A DNA stretch of 36,532 nt from Lachnospiraceae bacterium (lineage in GTDB: Bacteria > Bacillota > Clostridia > Lachnospirales > Lachnospiraceae): assembly GCA_016286115.1 (NCBI GenBank), contig JAEESA010000002.1:1-36532 (forward strand). Direction: 5' to 3'. Positions 26,500-36,106 of this stretch are shown here, piece after piece; the stretch's first letter is position 1; the number at the start of each line of letters is the position of its first letter. The translations under genes were made by a program, and so were the position numbers. The notes under the pieces are model-generated. The model saw only the letters and a list, made by a program, of their open reading frames with translations, did not search any database and was not told the DNA's origin.

Positions 26500-29400
26500 T
26501 TACTTTTTCTTTATGCGCTTGTCTCTCTCTGCCGAGCATTTCTTACTGAGCTTGCTGACATCAGCTTTATGAGCATTGATCGTTTTCTGAAAAGACTCCC
26601 GTAAAGCCTGCTTCTCCTTCGGGACCAGCGCCTTGATCCTATCCACCGTTTCGTTGTATTTCAGCATAAACGTCTTTCCGATATTGTGGAATTTCTGATA
26701 CCTTTCGTCCTTACTGAGCACCTCTTTCATGTTTATTGTTTTCAGCGTATTGATCACTTCGGCTTCCAGAATGTAGTACAGGCTCAAATATTTCTCGTAC
26801 TTTTCCATATACCCGGTGATCCACCGATCGAGGTCATAGTCTTTGGTTTCTCCCGCTATATATTTCTGTGTTTCCGAAAGCCATTCCTCCACATAAGCAT
26901 TTGTCGTTTCTTCCGTGACTTCTGAAGTTGTCTCGGAAAACGAGGTGCGTCCCAGGATCTGATCTACGATACCGGTCTCCATTCGGATACGATCCTTGAG
27001 CGCCGCAGACGATTCGTTAAAGGATTTCACCCACGGCTCATACGTTTGTCTGATCTTCCGGTAAAACGGATCAGTCTGAACCGCTACCTTGATCGCTGCA
27101 CTGTCCTTATCGTCACGGATATTCATATAACGTTTTTTCTCAGCCTGGTACCGGTCGATCCCTTTTGCCGTTTCCTCAAGCCATTTCGGATCTGCGGGGG
27201 CAAATCCTTTATTCGCCTTTTCAAAGAACGACTTGACCGTTTTGGTGTCGGTGAGCGAATCCGCGGCCGCTCTCAGTCTGTCCAGATAGAGAACCGTCTT
27301 TTTATCCTTCACCCTGCTCTCGTATTCCGGTTTATGGCATACGATAAAGACGGTATTATCGAGGATGAGGTTCGACTTATAATGTTTTCCTCCGCCGTAC
27401 TGGCCGCGATATGCTGCCATCAGATCCTGCCACGGAATATACTCCAGGGTTCCGGTTCCGGTATCCTTCATCATAAAGCCTTTCAGCTTCTTAACGGCCT
27501 TACCCTCAGCCCTGAGTTTGTCCCATCCGTCAAATTCATAAACCGCTCCGCATAAACAGATCCAGTGATTGGCGTAGACATTTCCGTTGATCCAGTCCTG
27601 CCTGTGAAGTTTTTGCTGATCGAGGAATCCGGGGATATCTCTCGGGTCTTCTCCCTCCGCATAAAGAAGATTGGAATTGACCGAAAGCTGGATCACATTT
27701 CCCTTGTCGAGCTCTTCCGCCATTTTCAAGATATCCAGATCCACCCCGTTTTCATCCACATAGGTTTTTTTGTTTTTGGATTTTTGGACATCCCTTTTGT
27801 ATAACTCATGTTTGATATTGTAATGATCATACAGCATCGAGATCCCATCTTCATTGCTTCCTCCCGATTCCTTAAGATCGATCTTTCTGCTGTTGTATTT
27901 CAGGATCTTCCCCTTTTCATCCCGGGCAGGAAGATACTCCAGCCTGATTTCGTCGTTACGATCCAGCAAATGGATATTCCTGTTCTCATCTGAAATATTC
28001 ATCCCATATAATTGATTGATCACGTGGGAAGCAGAAGAAGGACCGCAGACCCCTTTGTATGCAAGGTAATTGTTTTTCGACCCTCCCTGCCGGATATTGT
28101 TGAAGATCTTAAGCTTCCCCGGGTTCTGGAGCATGAAGCCGCTGATCTCCCCGCCATGTCCTGCCGGCCTTGGAATGGTGATCTGATAGACATTCCCATC
28201 AAAGCCAGGCAGCAGGGAATCATTCTTTATCCTGTTCACCCCAGATACTGAAATCTTCTTCTCAAAGGGTTCGTTTGTCAGAGCCGAGTTGATCCGGATA
28301 TCGCAGTTCTTCATCAGGGTATTCGGATCATCCGTCAATTCATTCGTTTCCTTCTTCAGGGCATAACGGTTCCTGCTGATGTAATCGATGTAAAGCTTAC
28401 TTTCCGCAAGCGGAAGCTTTGCTCTCAGTTCCTCATACTGCTCCTTTGTCAGGTCTTCCAGTTTCAGCCCGTTTGCGATCATCTGATCCGTCAGATCCGA
28501 TATCGCACGCATCAAAGCATAATCTTCATTCGCTGTAAGGTTTCCCTTTCTGCGCTCAGATAATTCGGTACCGGTTTCGATCAGCTTTTGGAAAGCAGCT
28601 TTCTTTTCTTCCTCCTGTTTCCCTTCCGAAAACTGCAGCTCGCCGATCTCAAAGAGCTTCTCCTTCATTTTGTCAAGGACGCCCGTATCCCGTTCCCTGC
28701 AGTAATCCAGATACTCCCGTTCCTCGACCAGCTTATCCTGTAGATCGATCCATTCGTTTTTTATCTGCTGCACCGTGCCGTTAGCCCAAAAGACCTCTGA
28801 GCGCCGCACGGCGATACTGTCTTCACTGTCCCCGGCCAGAAGCGTATCCAGCAATATCAGCTGTTCCTCCAAAAGGCCCTTTCTGCTGCGATAAAGCTCG
28901 GAATCCTTTTTTTCCTTTTCCAGATAATGCTCGTATTTTTCTATGGTATCGAAATAGGTCCTGTAGAAGGGGCGCACCTTTTCCTCATAAAATCTCTTGT
29001 AACGCAGCGCCTCTTTCTCTGCTGCTTTTTTCTGCTCTTCCGGAGAAAGCGTTTCAAATGCAGTGCCGGTTTTTTTCTGTGACGTTAAGATCAGATTGTG
29101 AAGATACGCATTTTCTTTTTTGATCCTGTCATCGATCTCGCCTCTTTCCTTGCCTTCTTTTTCGTAGACTTTTTCAGCCTCTTTCTCCCGAAGCTCCTGA
29201 TGAAGCTCTCTCACCTCACGAAGCTGTTCCTCCAGCCTGTCATCAAACTCTTTCAGCTCCTCTGCCCTTTGCAGCATCTTATCGGTATAACCGGATGGGA
29301 CACAGGTCAGTTTTTTGATGTTTTCCACATCATAAAGCTCGAAATAAGGAAGCGGCCCGTATTTTGGGTCTCCTCCTTCTTTTTTTTCTTTTTCCACGCA

Positions 29401-32400
29401 GATATAAGAGGAGATCAATGTCTGGTATCTGCTCAGCCGGTCCGTTTTTTCATACAGGTCCTGAAAATCCTTCTCCGTTTTTTCCTGCTTTTCCATAAAT
29501 GCATCGATCGCATCCTGTTTTATCTCGCGAATCGGCTTCAGATATTTATAAAAGGTTTCCTTGTAGCCATCATAGGCCAGGTCAAACAGATCACGCTTTT
29601 GCCAGTCCTTTTTCCACCCTTGATAGATCTTTCGGTGCTCCTTGCGGGTATTTTCCATCTCCTCCTGAATTTTCGTGTCCTTCTCAAGAGTTTCTCCGAG
29701 CTTAATGATCTCTTCCTCGCGTTTCTTTTTCTCCAGCATTACCCGCTCGCGTTCCTGTCTCTCGCGCTCTAACCGTTCCTGCTCCTCACGCTCCCTTTTC
29801 TCGCGCTCTAATCGTTCTCGTTCCTGCCGTTCCTTCTCCAGAGCGATCCTCTTCTGCTCCTTCTCCCGTTCGATCCGGTCTTTCTCTCTCTCGATCACTT
29901 TACGGACATCATGCGTTTTATCCCGGCCGAAGCTGTATTCCCGAATGGCAGCCTTCGCTTCTTCGGAATCCGGTTCCAAAACGGTGCGGCGCATGGCGTC
30001 ATAAACATTTTCCACCTCGTTCATAGCGGCAGAACGAGCCATAAGCTCCGTCATCTCCTTTTTCTCTGCATCCTCAGGGAACTGATTTTCATAAAGAGAC
30101 AGGAGCTGTGCGATATTTCTTCCCAAATGGATCATGGCATATTTTGACTCCAGATCCTTTGTGAAATCCTCCTGTTTTTCCACGGAAAGCGTATGCAGAT
30201 CGAGTTCAGAGAAGCTCGTTATCACCGTCTCCAGTCCGTTTTTCATCTTTTCTTTTTGCTCCTTCGTGAGGGGCTGACCGGCTATGGCTTTTTCTGCAAA
30301 AGTAAGATCCATGAAGACCCCTTTGCAGCTTAGGAAGTCTTTTTTCTGCAGGATGGCTAAGGACGTAATGATGGACATGATATGATCCTTTAAGGCAGCG
30401 TTCTGCATTATGACGCCGTCTTGCGAAGCCTTTGCTTCCACCGCCCGGCTTAAGACATCCTGATAGATTGCGATGTTCTCCTTTGCGTTTTTAGCGATTT
30501 CTTCCTTCGACCGAGCGTCATGCTCTTTTTCAAACCGTTTCCTTCTTGCATCATCCACCATGGAAGGATCCTCTGCGTGGGTATTTCTCCAGGCGTTAAG
30601 AAGCTCCTCCCACTCTGCTGCATCCGCTCTTTCGTCATCATTTGCTGCAGCGTTTTTCAGAGCCAGAAGCGTCTGCATGGAGATGCCGGGGATGAGGCCA
30701 CCGTTTGCTGCAAAATCTACGCCCTTTGCGCGGAGCCTTTCATAGGCGCCGGATCTTTTCAGGGAATCTGCACAGCTTAGGACAGGCCACCATTTCTGAA
30801 TGGCGCTCTCATAAGAATCCAGGACATTTCGTTCCTCTTCCGGCAGCTCCAGTTCATTCAGTTCGGCAAAGCTTTTGATATAACGGCAGGAAGCAAGTGC
30901 TTTCACATAGGGCTGAAGGTCGAAATTCTCCGGGTTCAGATCCCGGACAGAAGGAAAGACAAGCCCTCTGATCTTCCCGATATCGGGTCTTAAGTTTTCG
31001 ATCATCTGCTGCTTCGACGGCTTCGTATCCACCCAGTTTAAGTCGATCTCTCTCATGCGGTTTTTGGCCGATGTGACCTCTGCCTCTGTATAACGACCGG
31101 GATGCTTCGAAACATACTGCATGGCACGGTACTCATCGTCCTGCATGATATAAGCACTAAAACGGTCAGCTGGAGAATTGGAGGTCTTCATCTTCTCAAC
31201 TTTCTGAATATACCTCGTCACCGCATTCCGCATCTGCGTATAGGAGGCCAGAATCTGATCCTTTTCCTCGTTGTCATAGATCCCGCCGACGATCAGCATG
31301 AACTGATTCGGGGTACAGACTTCGATCTTTTTCATGAGTTCCATAGGAAGTGTGCTGATCACTTTTGCACCTACCTGATGCCCTTCCTCAGCCCCGAGGA
31401 TCGTCCTTAAGGCCTTCTTCGTCGCCCGTTTAAAAACTTCCCCTGTCTTTATCCCTCCTTCGGCAGGCGCCGCCTTCAGTATTTCGCTGATCCCGAAATA
31501 GAGGTCGATCCGCTTCCCGGCGTGATCCAGCTTGTCGTCATTTTCTTCCTCACGGTAGTCCCTGCTCTGCCGATACAGGGCTTCTTTCCAGGTACGGGGT
31601 TCCATATTCCTCTGATCGGCCAGAAATGCCCCCACGGTGCTCTCCACGATCCGCATCTGCCGAATGTAATATCTTTTCAGTTTCCCGGCGTTTTCCTGAA
31701 GATTGGGGTTCTCCGGATCCGCCTCACGGGAAAGCAGCTCATCACAGTACTGGATCAGCTTGCTGTACTCCATCACGATGGCAAGTCCGTCTTTGTACAA
31801 GCGGCTTCTGTATTTCTTTTTCTCCTGGGGACTGGCGCTGCGCCCCGGGTTTTGGGGCATAGCTTCCCCAGTCAGCATGTCCAGCATCTCCAGGCGTTTT
31901 TTAAGTTCCGCCGCTGTATCCCCTGACAGAATGGCATCCCGCGCCTGCTTTTCTTCTATGGCCGATTCCCTCAGTTCCGCGATGTTCTGTTTCTGAAACT
32001 GTTTCCAGTTCTTGGGGAGGCGCCTGTTTTGACGCTTCTGTGCTATCACCTCTTTGATCTTTTTGGAATAGACCGCCGGCGCATCATAAAGGAACCGGGA
32101 GATCTCATCCACGATCCGTTGACAGGTGGCTCTCCGCCTGTTCCTCTGTCCGCTGAACAGGGAATACCCCCGCTCCTTCAGATAATACATGGCAGCCGAA
32201 AGAAGACGTGCCAGGTTTTCTGCGCATGATTCATCATCCGTGGAGTACCTGGCAAGGTATTTTGCTTTTTCAAGAACGGGCGCGAAATAATCCCGCGACG
32301 CCTGATTTCTGTCCGCCTCCAGATCCTCCATGGCTGTCAGGAAGGTCATGGAAAGACCGGCTCCCAGGAGAGAAAACTCCCCGGGTCTGTTTTTGGTATT

Positions 32401-32574
32401 CAGCCGCGCTCCCGCCTGGTTCCTTTTCAGCTGCGAAAGATTTGATCCTTCCTCCGTCCACCTTCCGTACAGCTGCTGCCGGAAGGTGGGTTGCTGATTC
32501 CGGAGCTGCTGCTGTTCGGGGGCAGCTTTGATCTCGATTTTTTTGGATTTGGCCAGAAGATCGCTGTTTTCCAT
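26500..32574 (-). CDS. Giant multidomain protein (2024 aa) with coiled-coil/ER-K helix and a papain-like cysteine peptidase domain
   Basis: Full-length ORF. YKGVCGPSSASHVINQLYG and ANHWICLCGAVYE...MKDTGTG motifs; long E/R/K-rich helical region. Confidence 0.92.
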   Translation of the reverse strand: MENSDLLAKSKKIEIKAAPEQQQLRNQQPTFRQQLYGRWTEEGSNLSQLKRNQAGARLNTKNRPGEFSLLGAGLSMTFLTAMEDLEADRNQASRDYFAPVLEKAKYLARYSTDDESCAENLARLLSAAMYYLKERGYSLFSGQRNRRRATCQRIVDEISRFLYDAPAVYSKKIKEVIAQKRQNRRLPKNWKQFQKQNIAELRESAIEEKQARDAILSGDTAAELKKRLEMLDMLTGEAMPQNPGRSASPQEKKKYRSRLYKDGLAIVMEYSKLIQYCDELLSREADPENPNLQENAGKLKRYYIRQMRIVESTVGAFLADQRNMEPRTWKEALYRQSRDYREEENDDKLDHAGKRIDLYFGISEILKAAPAEGGIKTGEVFKRATKKALRTILGAEEGHQVGAKVISTLPMELMKKIEVCTPNQFMLIVGGIYDNEEKDQILASYTQMRNAVTRYIQKVEKMKTSNSPADRFSAYIMQDDEYRAMQYVSKHPGRYTEAEVTSAKNRMREIDLNWVDTKPSKQQMIENLRPDIGKIRGLVFPSVRDLNPENFDLQPYVKALASCRYIKSFAELNELELPEEERNVLDSYESAIQKWWPVLSCADSLKRSGAYERLRAKGVDFAANGGLIPGISMQTLLALKNAAANDDERADAAEWEELLNAWRNTHAEDPSMVDDARRKRFEKEHDARSKEEIAKNAKENIAIYQDVLSRAVEAKASQDGVIMQNAALKDHIMSIITSLAILQKKDFLSCKGVFMDLTFAEKAIAGQPLTKEQKEKMKNGLETVITSFSELDLHTLSVEKQEDFTKDLESKYAMIHLGRNIAQLLSLYENQFPEDAEKKEMTELMARSAAMNEVENVYDAMRRTVLEPDSEEAKAAIREYSFGRDKTHDVRKVIEREKDRIEREKEQKRIALEKERQERERLEREKREREEQERLERERQERERVMLEKKKREEEIIKLGETLEKDTKIQEEMENTRKEHRKIYQGWKKDWQKRDLFDLAYDGYKETFYKYLKPIREIKQDAIDAFMEKQEKTEKDFQDLYEKTDRLSRYQTLISSYICVEKEKKEGGDPKYGPLPYFELYDVENIKKLTCVPSGYTDKMLQRAEELKEFDDRLEEQLREVRELHQELREKEAEKVYEKEGKERGEIDDRIKKENAYLHNLILTSQKKTGTAFETLSPEEQKKAAEKEALRYKRFYEEKVRPFYRTYFDTIEKYEHYLEKEKKDSELYRSRKGLLEEQLILLDTLLAGDSEDSIAVRRSEVFWANGTVQQIKNEWIDLQDKLVEEREYLDYCRERDTGVLDKMKEKLFEIGELQFSEGKQEEEKKAAFQKLIETGTELSERRKGNLTANEDYALMRAISDLTDQMIANGLKLEDLTKEQYEELRAKLPLAESKLYIDYISRNRYALKKETNELTDDPNTLMKNCDIRINSALTNEPFEKKISVSGVNRIKNDSLLPGFDGNVYQITIPRPAGHGGEISGFMLQNPGKLKIFNNIRQGGSKNNYLAYKGVCGPSSASHVINQLYGMNISDENRNIHLLDRNDEIRLEYLPARDEKGKILKYNSRKIDLKESGGSNEDGISMLYDHYNIKHELYKRDVQKSKNKKTYVDENGVDLDILKMAEELDKGNVIQLSVNSNLLYAEGEDPRDIPGFLDQQKLHRQDWINGNVYANHWICLCGAVYEFDGWDKLRAEGKAVKKLKGFMMKDTGTGTLEYIPWQDLMAAYRGQYGGGKHYKSNLILDNTVFIVCHKPEYESRVKDKKTVLYLDRLRAAADSLTDTKTVKSFFEKANKGFAPADPKWLEETAKGIDRYQAEKKRYMNIRDDKDSAAIKVAVQTDPFYRKIRQTYEPWVKSFNESSAALKDRIRMETGIVDQILGRTSFSETTSEVTEETTNAYVEEWLSETQKYIAGETKDYDLDRWITGYMEKYEKYLSLYYILEAEVINTLKTINMKEVLSKDERYQKFHNIGKTFMLKYNETVDRIKALVPKEKQALRESFQKTINAHKADVSKLSKKCSAERDKRIKKK
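27340..28065 (-). other. Predicted papain-like cysteine peptidase domain in the 2024 aa protein
   Basis: GVCGPSSASHVINQLYG at about 28001-28058, NHWICLCGAVYEFDGW at about 27525-27580, and KDTGTG at about 27448-27471. Confidence 0.55.
29690..29905 (-). repeat. ER/K-rich tandem-repeat segment (predicted single alpha helix or coiled coil)
   Basis: EREKDRIEREKEQKRIALEKERQERERLEREKREREEQERLERERQERERVMLEKKKREEE. Direct DNA repeats of ctcgcgctctaaYcgttc-type units. Confidence 0.85.
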
Positions 32575-32628
32575 ATATTCTTACCTTTCTAAGAAGCCTT
32601 CCTGTCATCCTGGGGCGAAGCAGAAGGA

Positions 32629-33072
32629 TCAATAAAACAACTTCAGATACCTGCGAAGACCAATGGGGCTCTGCGCGGTCACAAGATCCAGATATTTGGC
32701 ATATTTCTGTTTATCCACGGTGCCGTCGCCATAAGCCTCATCAAACATGCCGTAAAGTTCCCCTGGAAGCAGCTCTTTTGCATTGTCCTTTCCAGGGTAC
32801 TGCACAGGCTCAATCTCTTCCTCCCGGATCCCAAGCGCATTCAGTCCCTCTTCATACTCCAGGTATTCAGGATCCGCACCGTTTTTACATAACACGAATG
32901 CTCCCGGCATCTCATCCGTTACCGCAAAGACAAAGAACACGATGGAAAGATCCCCGTCTGTTTTTTTGATCAGCGGATATGAAAGACCCTTCTCTCTTCC
33001 GCCGATATAGGAGAACGGCTTCATTCCGTAGATCTCTCTCCTGAGTGCTTCCGATGAAAACCCGTGTAGCAT
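32629..33072 (-). CDS. Conserved-looking hypothetical protein (147 aa)
   Basis: Complete ORF with a strong SD (AAGGGAGGTCATTTATG), collinear with its neighbours. No recognised domain. Confidence 0.85.
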   Translation of the reverse strand: MLHGFSSEALRREIYGMKPFSYIGGREKGLSYPLIKKTDGDLSIVFFVFAVTDEMPGAFVLCKNGADPEYLEYEEGLNALGIREEEIEPVQYPGKDNAKELLPGELYGMFDEAYGDGTVDKQKYAKYLDLVTAQSPIGLRRYLKLFY

Positions 33073-33119
33073 AAATGACCTCCCTTTTCAAAAGATTCTA
33101 CGCTTCCGGCGAAGGATCT

Positions 33120-34592
33120 TTACTCCGTCACAGCGTCGTCCCCGTAGTCCCATTCATGGGCAGCCTCGCCGCCCTCTTCGGCGCTCAGCATGGCTCTGTC
33201 CTTATAGTGCTTGCTCGTGATGCCCATGCCTCTTATGATATGGCGAAGATGCTTTCCTCCGACTCTGCCTGCTTCCTCAAGAAACCTTATAAAACCACCA
33301 AAGTGTGTTCTTTCCGAGTTGATCAGTCGTCCTATCTGGAGCAGATCCAGGAATACCGCCTCCAGAGACATATATGCCGGGTAGACAACACCAAGCATCA
33401 AAATATTACGGTATGCCTCCCTGCCGTCATTGTAGCTGACCCAGCCCTTTTTCCAGGTATCCTTAAAGGAATCCATCCGCCAGCGGGTTCTGCTGCCAGC
33501 CCATTTGCAGCATTGGTTGAAGATGCCGTTCATCATGTGGATCGGGGTTTTTAAGATCTTGCCCGATAGCTTTATGGCATTGCCCGCGAGCATCAGCGGT
33601 AATGCCGCCGCCCTTTCTACGGATCCTGCGATCCCGTGGAACAGCATCGCAGAAAAATCCCCGATATTCCGCCCCCAGCCTTCCCAGAAGCGGACTCTTT
33701 CACCTCTGCGCTTCCTGTCCTTATACCTCTGCATCCGGTTTGAGATGAAATCCTTGTTGCGGATAAACCCGCTGTAGGAAGGCCACTGTTTACCATATTG
33801 ATCCTTTGCTCTTTCGTCCCCTCCATCATTTTTGATCATACGGCGTTCCTGCGACAGCCAGTATTTCCGGTTGTCCGCTTCCAGAAGTTCCCGGACACGT
33901 CGCACCTGATTCAAGCGTTTTCTGGCTCTTCCCCTCTTAAACAGGGTAATGCCGCCGTCATAGGTATTCAGAGCAAACATCAGATCGTCGTAGATGGGTC
34001 CAAGCTCCTCTCTGTTCGCCGTGCCGATGTCGCTTTTATCATAAAATACTCTTAAATTAAGATCTCCTAATCTTGCCCTGTCTTTGTATATCAGGTTGAT
34101 CGCGTCCATTCCGGCTTTGCCTTTTTTTCTTTCCCCCTGATTCCTGACTCGTCCCATGAAGGCTTCAATCTCTCCCTTCAGCTGAAGGTAGCGCTTTAAC
34201 AGGGTCTTGATCTTTTTCATGTCCTTCGAGTCGGCTTCCGTGATCCTGCAGTGTTTCAGGTCAAAGGCAACTCCGTATTTTTCATAATCGCCATGCTGCC
34301 GCTCATACTCCAGGATCTGCTGTCTGTCGGTGAGCAGCTTTTCCTGTTCTTTTTCCTTTCCCTTCTCCTTTGAGCCAAGAACAAAGATCTTGTCGTTTTC
34401 GACCTCAAGGATCTTATTCTGGTCTTTGAGGGAGTCTTTTTTGATGATCACATTTTCGGATTCCTCGCTGATCCGGCTCTGGTTCATTTCATCGATCTGC
34501 AGATTCGATTCGCGATAAGATTCCTCAAACGACTCGTTTTCTTTTATGAATTCTACTTTTTTCTCTTTGCTTAAATTCAAACTTTCTTCCAT
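33120..34592 (-). CDS. Hypothetical protein (490 aa) with a charged N-terminus and central to C-terminal hydrophobic or amphipathic segments
   Basis: Complete ORF with SD-like AAGGATGG. Segment FHGIAGSVERAAALPLMLAGNAIKLSGKILKTPIHMMNGIF and later RNILMLGVVYPAYMSLEAVFLDLLQIG. Confidence 0.88.
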   Translation of the reverse strand: MEESLNLSKEKKVEFIKENESFEESYRESNLQIDEMNQSRISEESENVIIKKDSLKDQNKILEVENDKIFVLGSKEKGKEKEQEKLLTDRQQILEYERQHGDYEKYGVAFDLKHCRITEADSKDMKKIKTLLKRYLQLKGEIEAFMGRVRNQGERKKGKAGMDAINLIYKDRARLGDLNLRVFYDKSDIGTANREELGPIYDDLMFALNTYDGGITLFKRGRARKRLNQVRRVRELLEADNRKYWLSQERRMIKNDGGDERAKDQYGKQWPSYSGFIRNKDFISNRMQRYKDRKRRGERVRFWEGWGRNIGDFSAMLFHGIAGSVERAAALPLMLAGNAIKLSGKILKTPIHMMNGIFNQCCKWAGSRTRWRMDSFKDTWKKGWVSYNDGREAYRNILMLGVVYPAYMSLEAVFLDLLQIGRLINSERTHFGGFIRFLEEAGRVGGKHLRHIIRGMGITSKHYKDRAMLSAEEGGEAAHEWDYGDDAVTE

Positions 34593-34617
34593 TTATCTCA
34601 CCATCCTTTCTGATCCG

Positions 34618-36072
34618 CTACTCTGGCAGTTCCTTCGCAATTTCCTCAAAAGCATTCCTCATCTCGTACATTCCCCGCTTGGTGAAAAGCTTCTCATCGA
34701 TGGTCTGATCCTTTTCCAGGACGTGGGGCGTTCCGATCTCCTCCATCAGTTCCATCCACTGTTCTGTGGTGATGTCCTCCGAAAGCCGGGGTTTCATCAA
34801 AATCCCCTCGTAAGTCAGCCTCATCTTCGCCGTCGGGAGGATCTTCTGCAGCACATCCATGTTTTCCTCGCTGTTGAACGTACCGGTAAGCAGAGCATCC
34901 GGCCCGGCCTTCATCCTTAAGATGCGGCAGGCAAAGCTCACAAGCTGTACCAGATCTTCTGCATCCGAATCCTCCGGCCCGTCCCAGAACACGATCCGGT
35001 AATTCCCGCTCTCGTACCGGCGGATCAGAAGGAGATGCGTGATCTCCCTGTTCTGCACTATGGCGCAGCTCGCGTTTTCATTGAAATAGGAATACGGCAG
35101 GCTCGAAATCTCTGCATCATCCTCGTCGTTTCTCTTCTCAAAGAAGCTTTTCAGCATTGCCTCCCCCTCAGAGCTGAACGTTGCAAGAGAGACCACGGAA
35201 TTCACTCCCCGCTCGAGCCCTTTGTTGCCCTCGAGATCTGCGGTTTTGATGCAGAAATCCGAGCCGAAGGTCATGGAAAAATCAAACTTCCACGAATCAA
35301 GATACTGCCACGTCACCGTCTGATCCTCCGCCGCTTTCTCATCCGGGTCCCTCGGCGGCACGTAGGAAACGGTCACCGTACATTCGGGATACTGCGCCGC
35401 AAAGCCGAAAAGCCGCGCGATCAGCATATTGCCGACACCGTGCTGGCGGAACTCCTCATCCACATACACATGATCGATCCGAAGGATCGGATCATCCGTC
35501 ACTGCACCCGTCTCGAAATGGTAAACCGCGATCCCGACCGCATAGGCGTTCCCGTCCACATAACGCAGGGCGCCGATGGCGCTTTTCAGGTCAAACCGGA
35601 TATCATCGAGAAAACGTTCCGGCAGAAACTGAGCAAATTTCTCTGCGTTATTTTTAGTCACCTGGGTCAGTAAGGGTCTATATTTTTCGCCATACTGTTC
35701 GGTAAAGGAAAGCGCCATCCAGAGGCGGTCTTTTCCCAGTTCCGACAGAGGATGATAGGTTTTGGAAAGCTCGATGCCTTTATCGATGACATTGAGATAA
35801 GCCGTCTCCAGGGTCTCTAAGTCCATGTCATCCTTTTCCATAGCCAGCTCCGCAAGGATCAGGAGGGAGCTTGCATCCGCGAGTTCCTCCAGGAGAGCAT
35901 GATCCTCTTTCAGAAGCGTCTCAAAATCCCCGGCGGAAGCCTCGTATTCTTCGATCTCCTCTGTCATGATCTTTTCGAATTCTCCGGCTCGCTTTAATGT
36001 TTCCTCATCAAAGTCTCCGGGAACTCCTTCCTTCGGTTCCTCTTCCAGAAACTCCTTTAATTCTTGATCCAT
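34618..36072 (-). CDS. GNAT-family acetyltransferase-like protein (~484 aa; track ORF starts earlier at 36141)
   Basis: Start at the ATG at 36072 (MDQELKEFLEEEPKEG...) preceded by GGAGGTGTTCTT. The track start at 36141 lies only a few nt downstream of the predicted promoter and lacks an SD. GNAT loop VDEEFRQHGVGNMLIARLFGFAAQ. Confidence 0.85.
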   Translation of the reverse strand: MDQELKEFLEEEPKEGVPGDFDEETLKRAGEFEKIMTEEIEEYEASAGDFETLLKEDHALLEELADASSLLILAELAMEKDDMDLETLETAYLNVIDKGIELSKTYHPLSELGKDRLWMALSFTEQYGEKYRPLLTQVTKNNAEKFAQFLPERFLDDIRFDLKSAIGALRYVDGNAYAVGIAVYHFETGAVTDDPILRIDHVYVDEEFRQHGVGNMLIARLFGFAAQYPECTVTVSYVPPRDPDEKAAEDQTVTWQYLDSWKFDFSMTFGSDFCIKTADLEGNKGLERGVNSVVSLATFSSEGEAMLKSFFEKRNDEDDAEISSLPYSYFNENASCAIVQNREITHLLLIRRYESGNYRIVFWDGPEDSDAEDLVQLVSFACRILRMKAGPDALLTGTFNSEENMDVLQKILPTAKMRLTYEGILMKPRLSEDITTEQWMELMEEIGTPHVLEKDQTIDEKLFTKRGMYEMRNAFEEIAKELPE

Positions 36073-36106
36073 AAGAACACCTCCGTATTTCCCATGTTTT
36101 CCTGCC

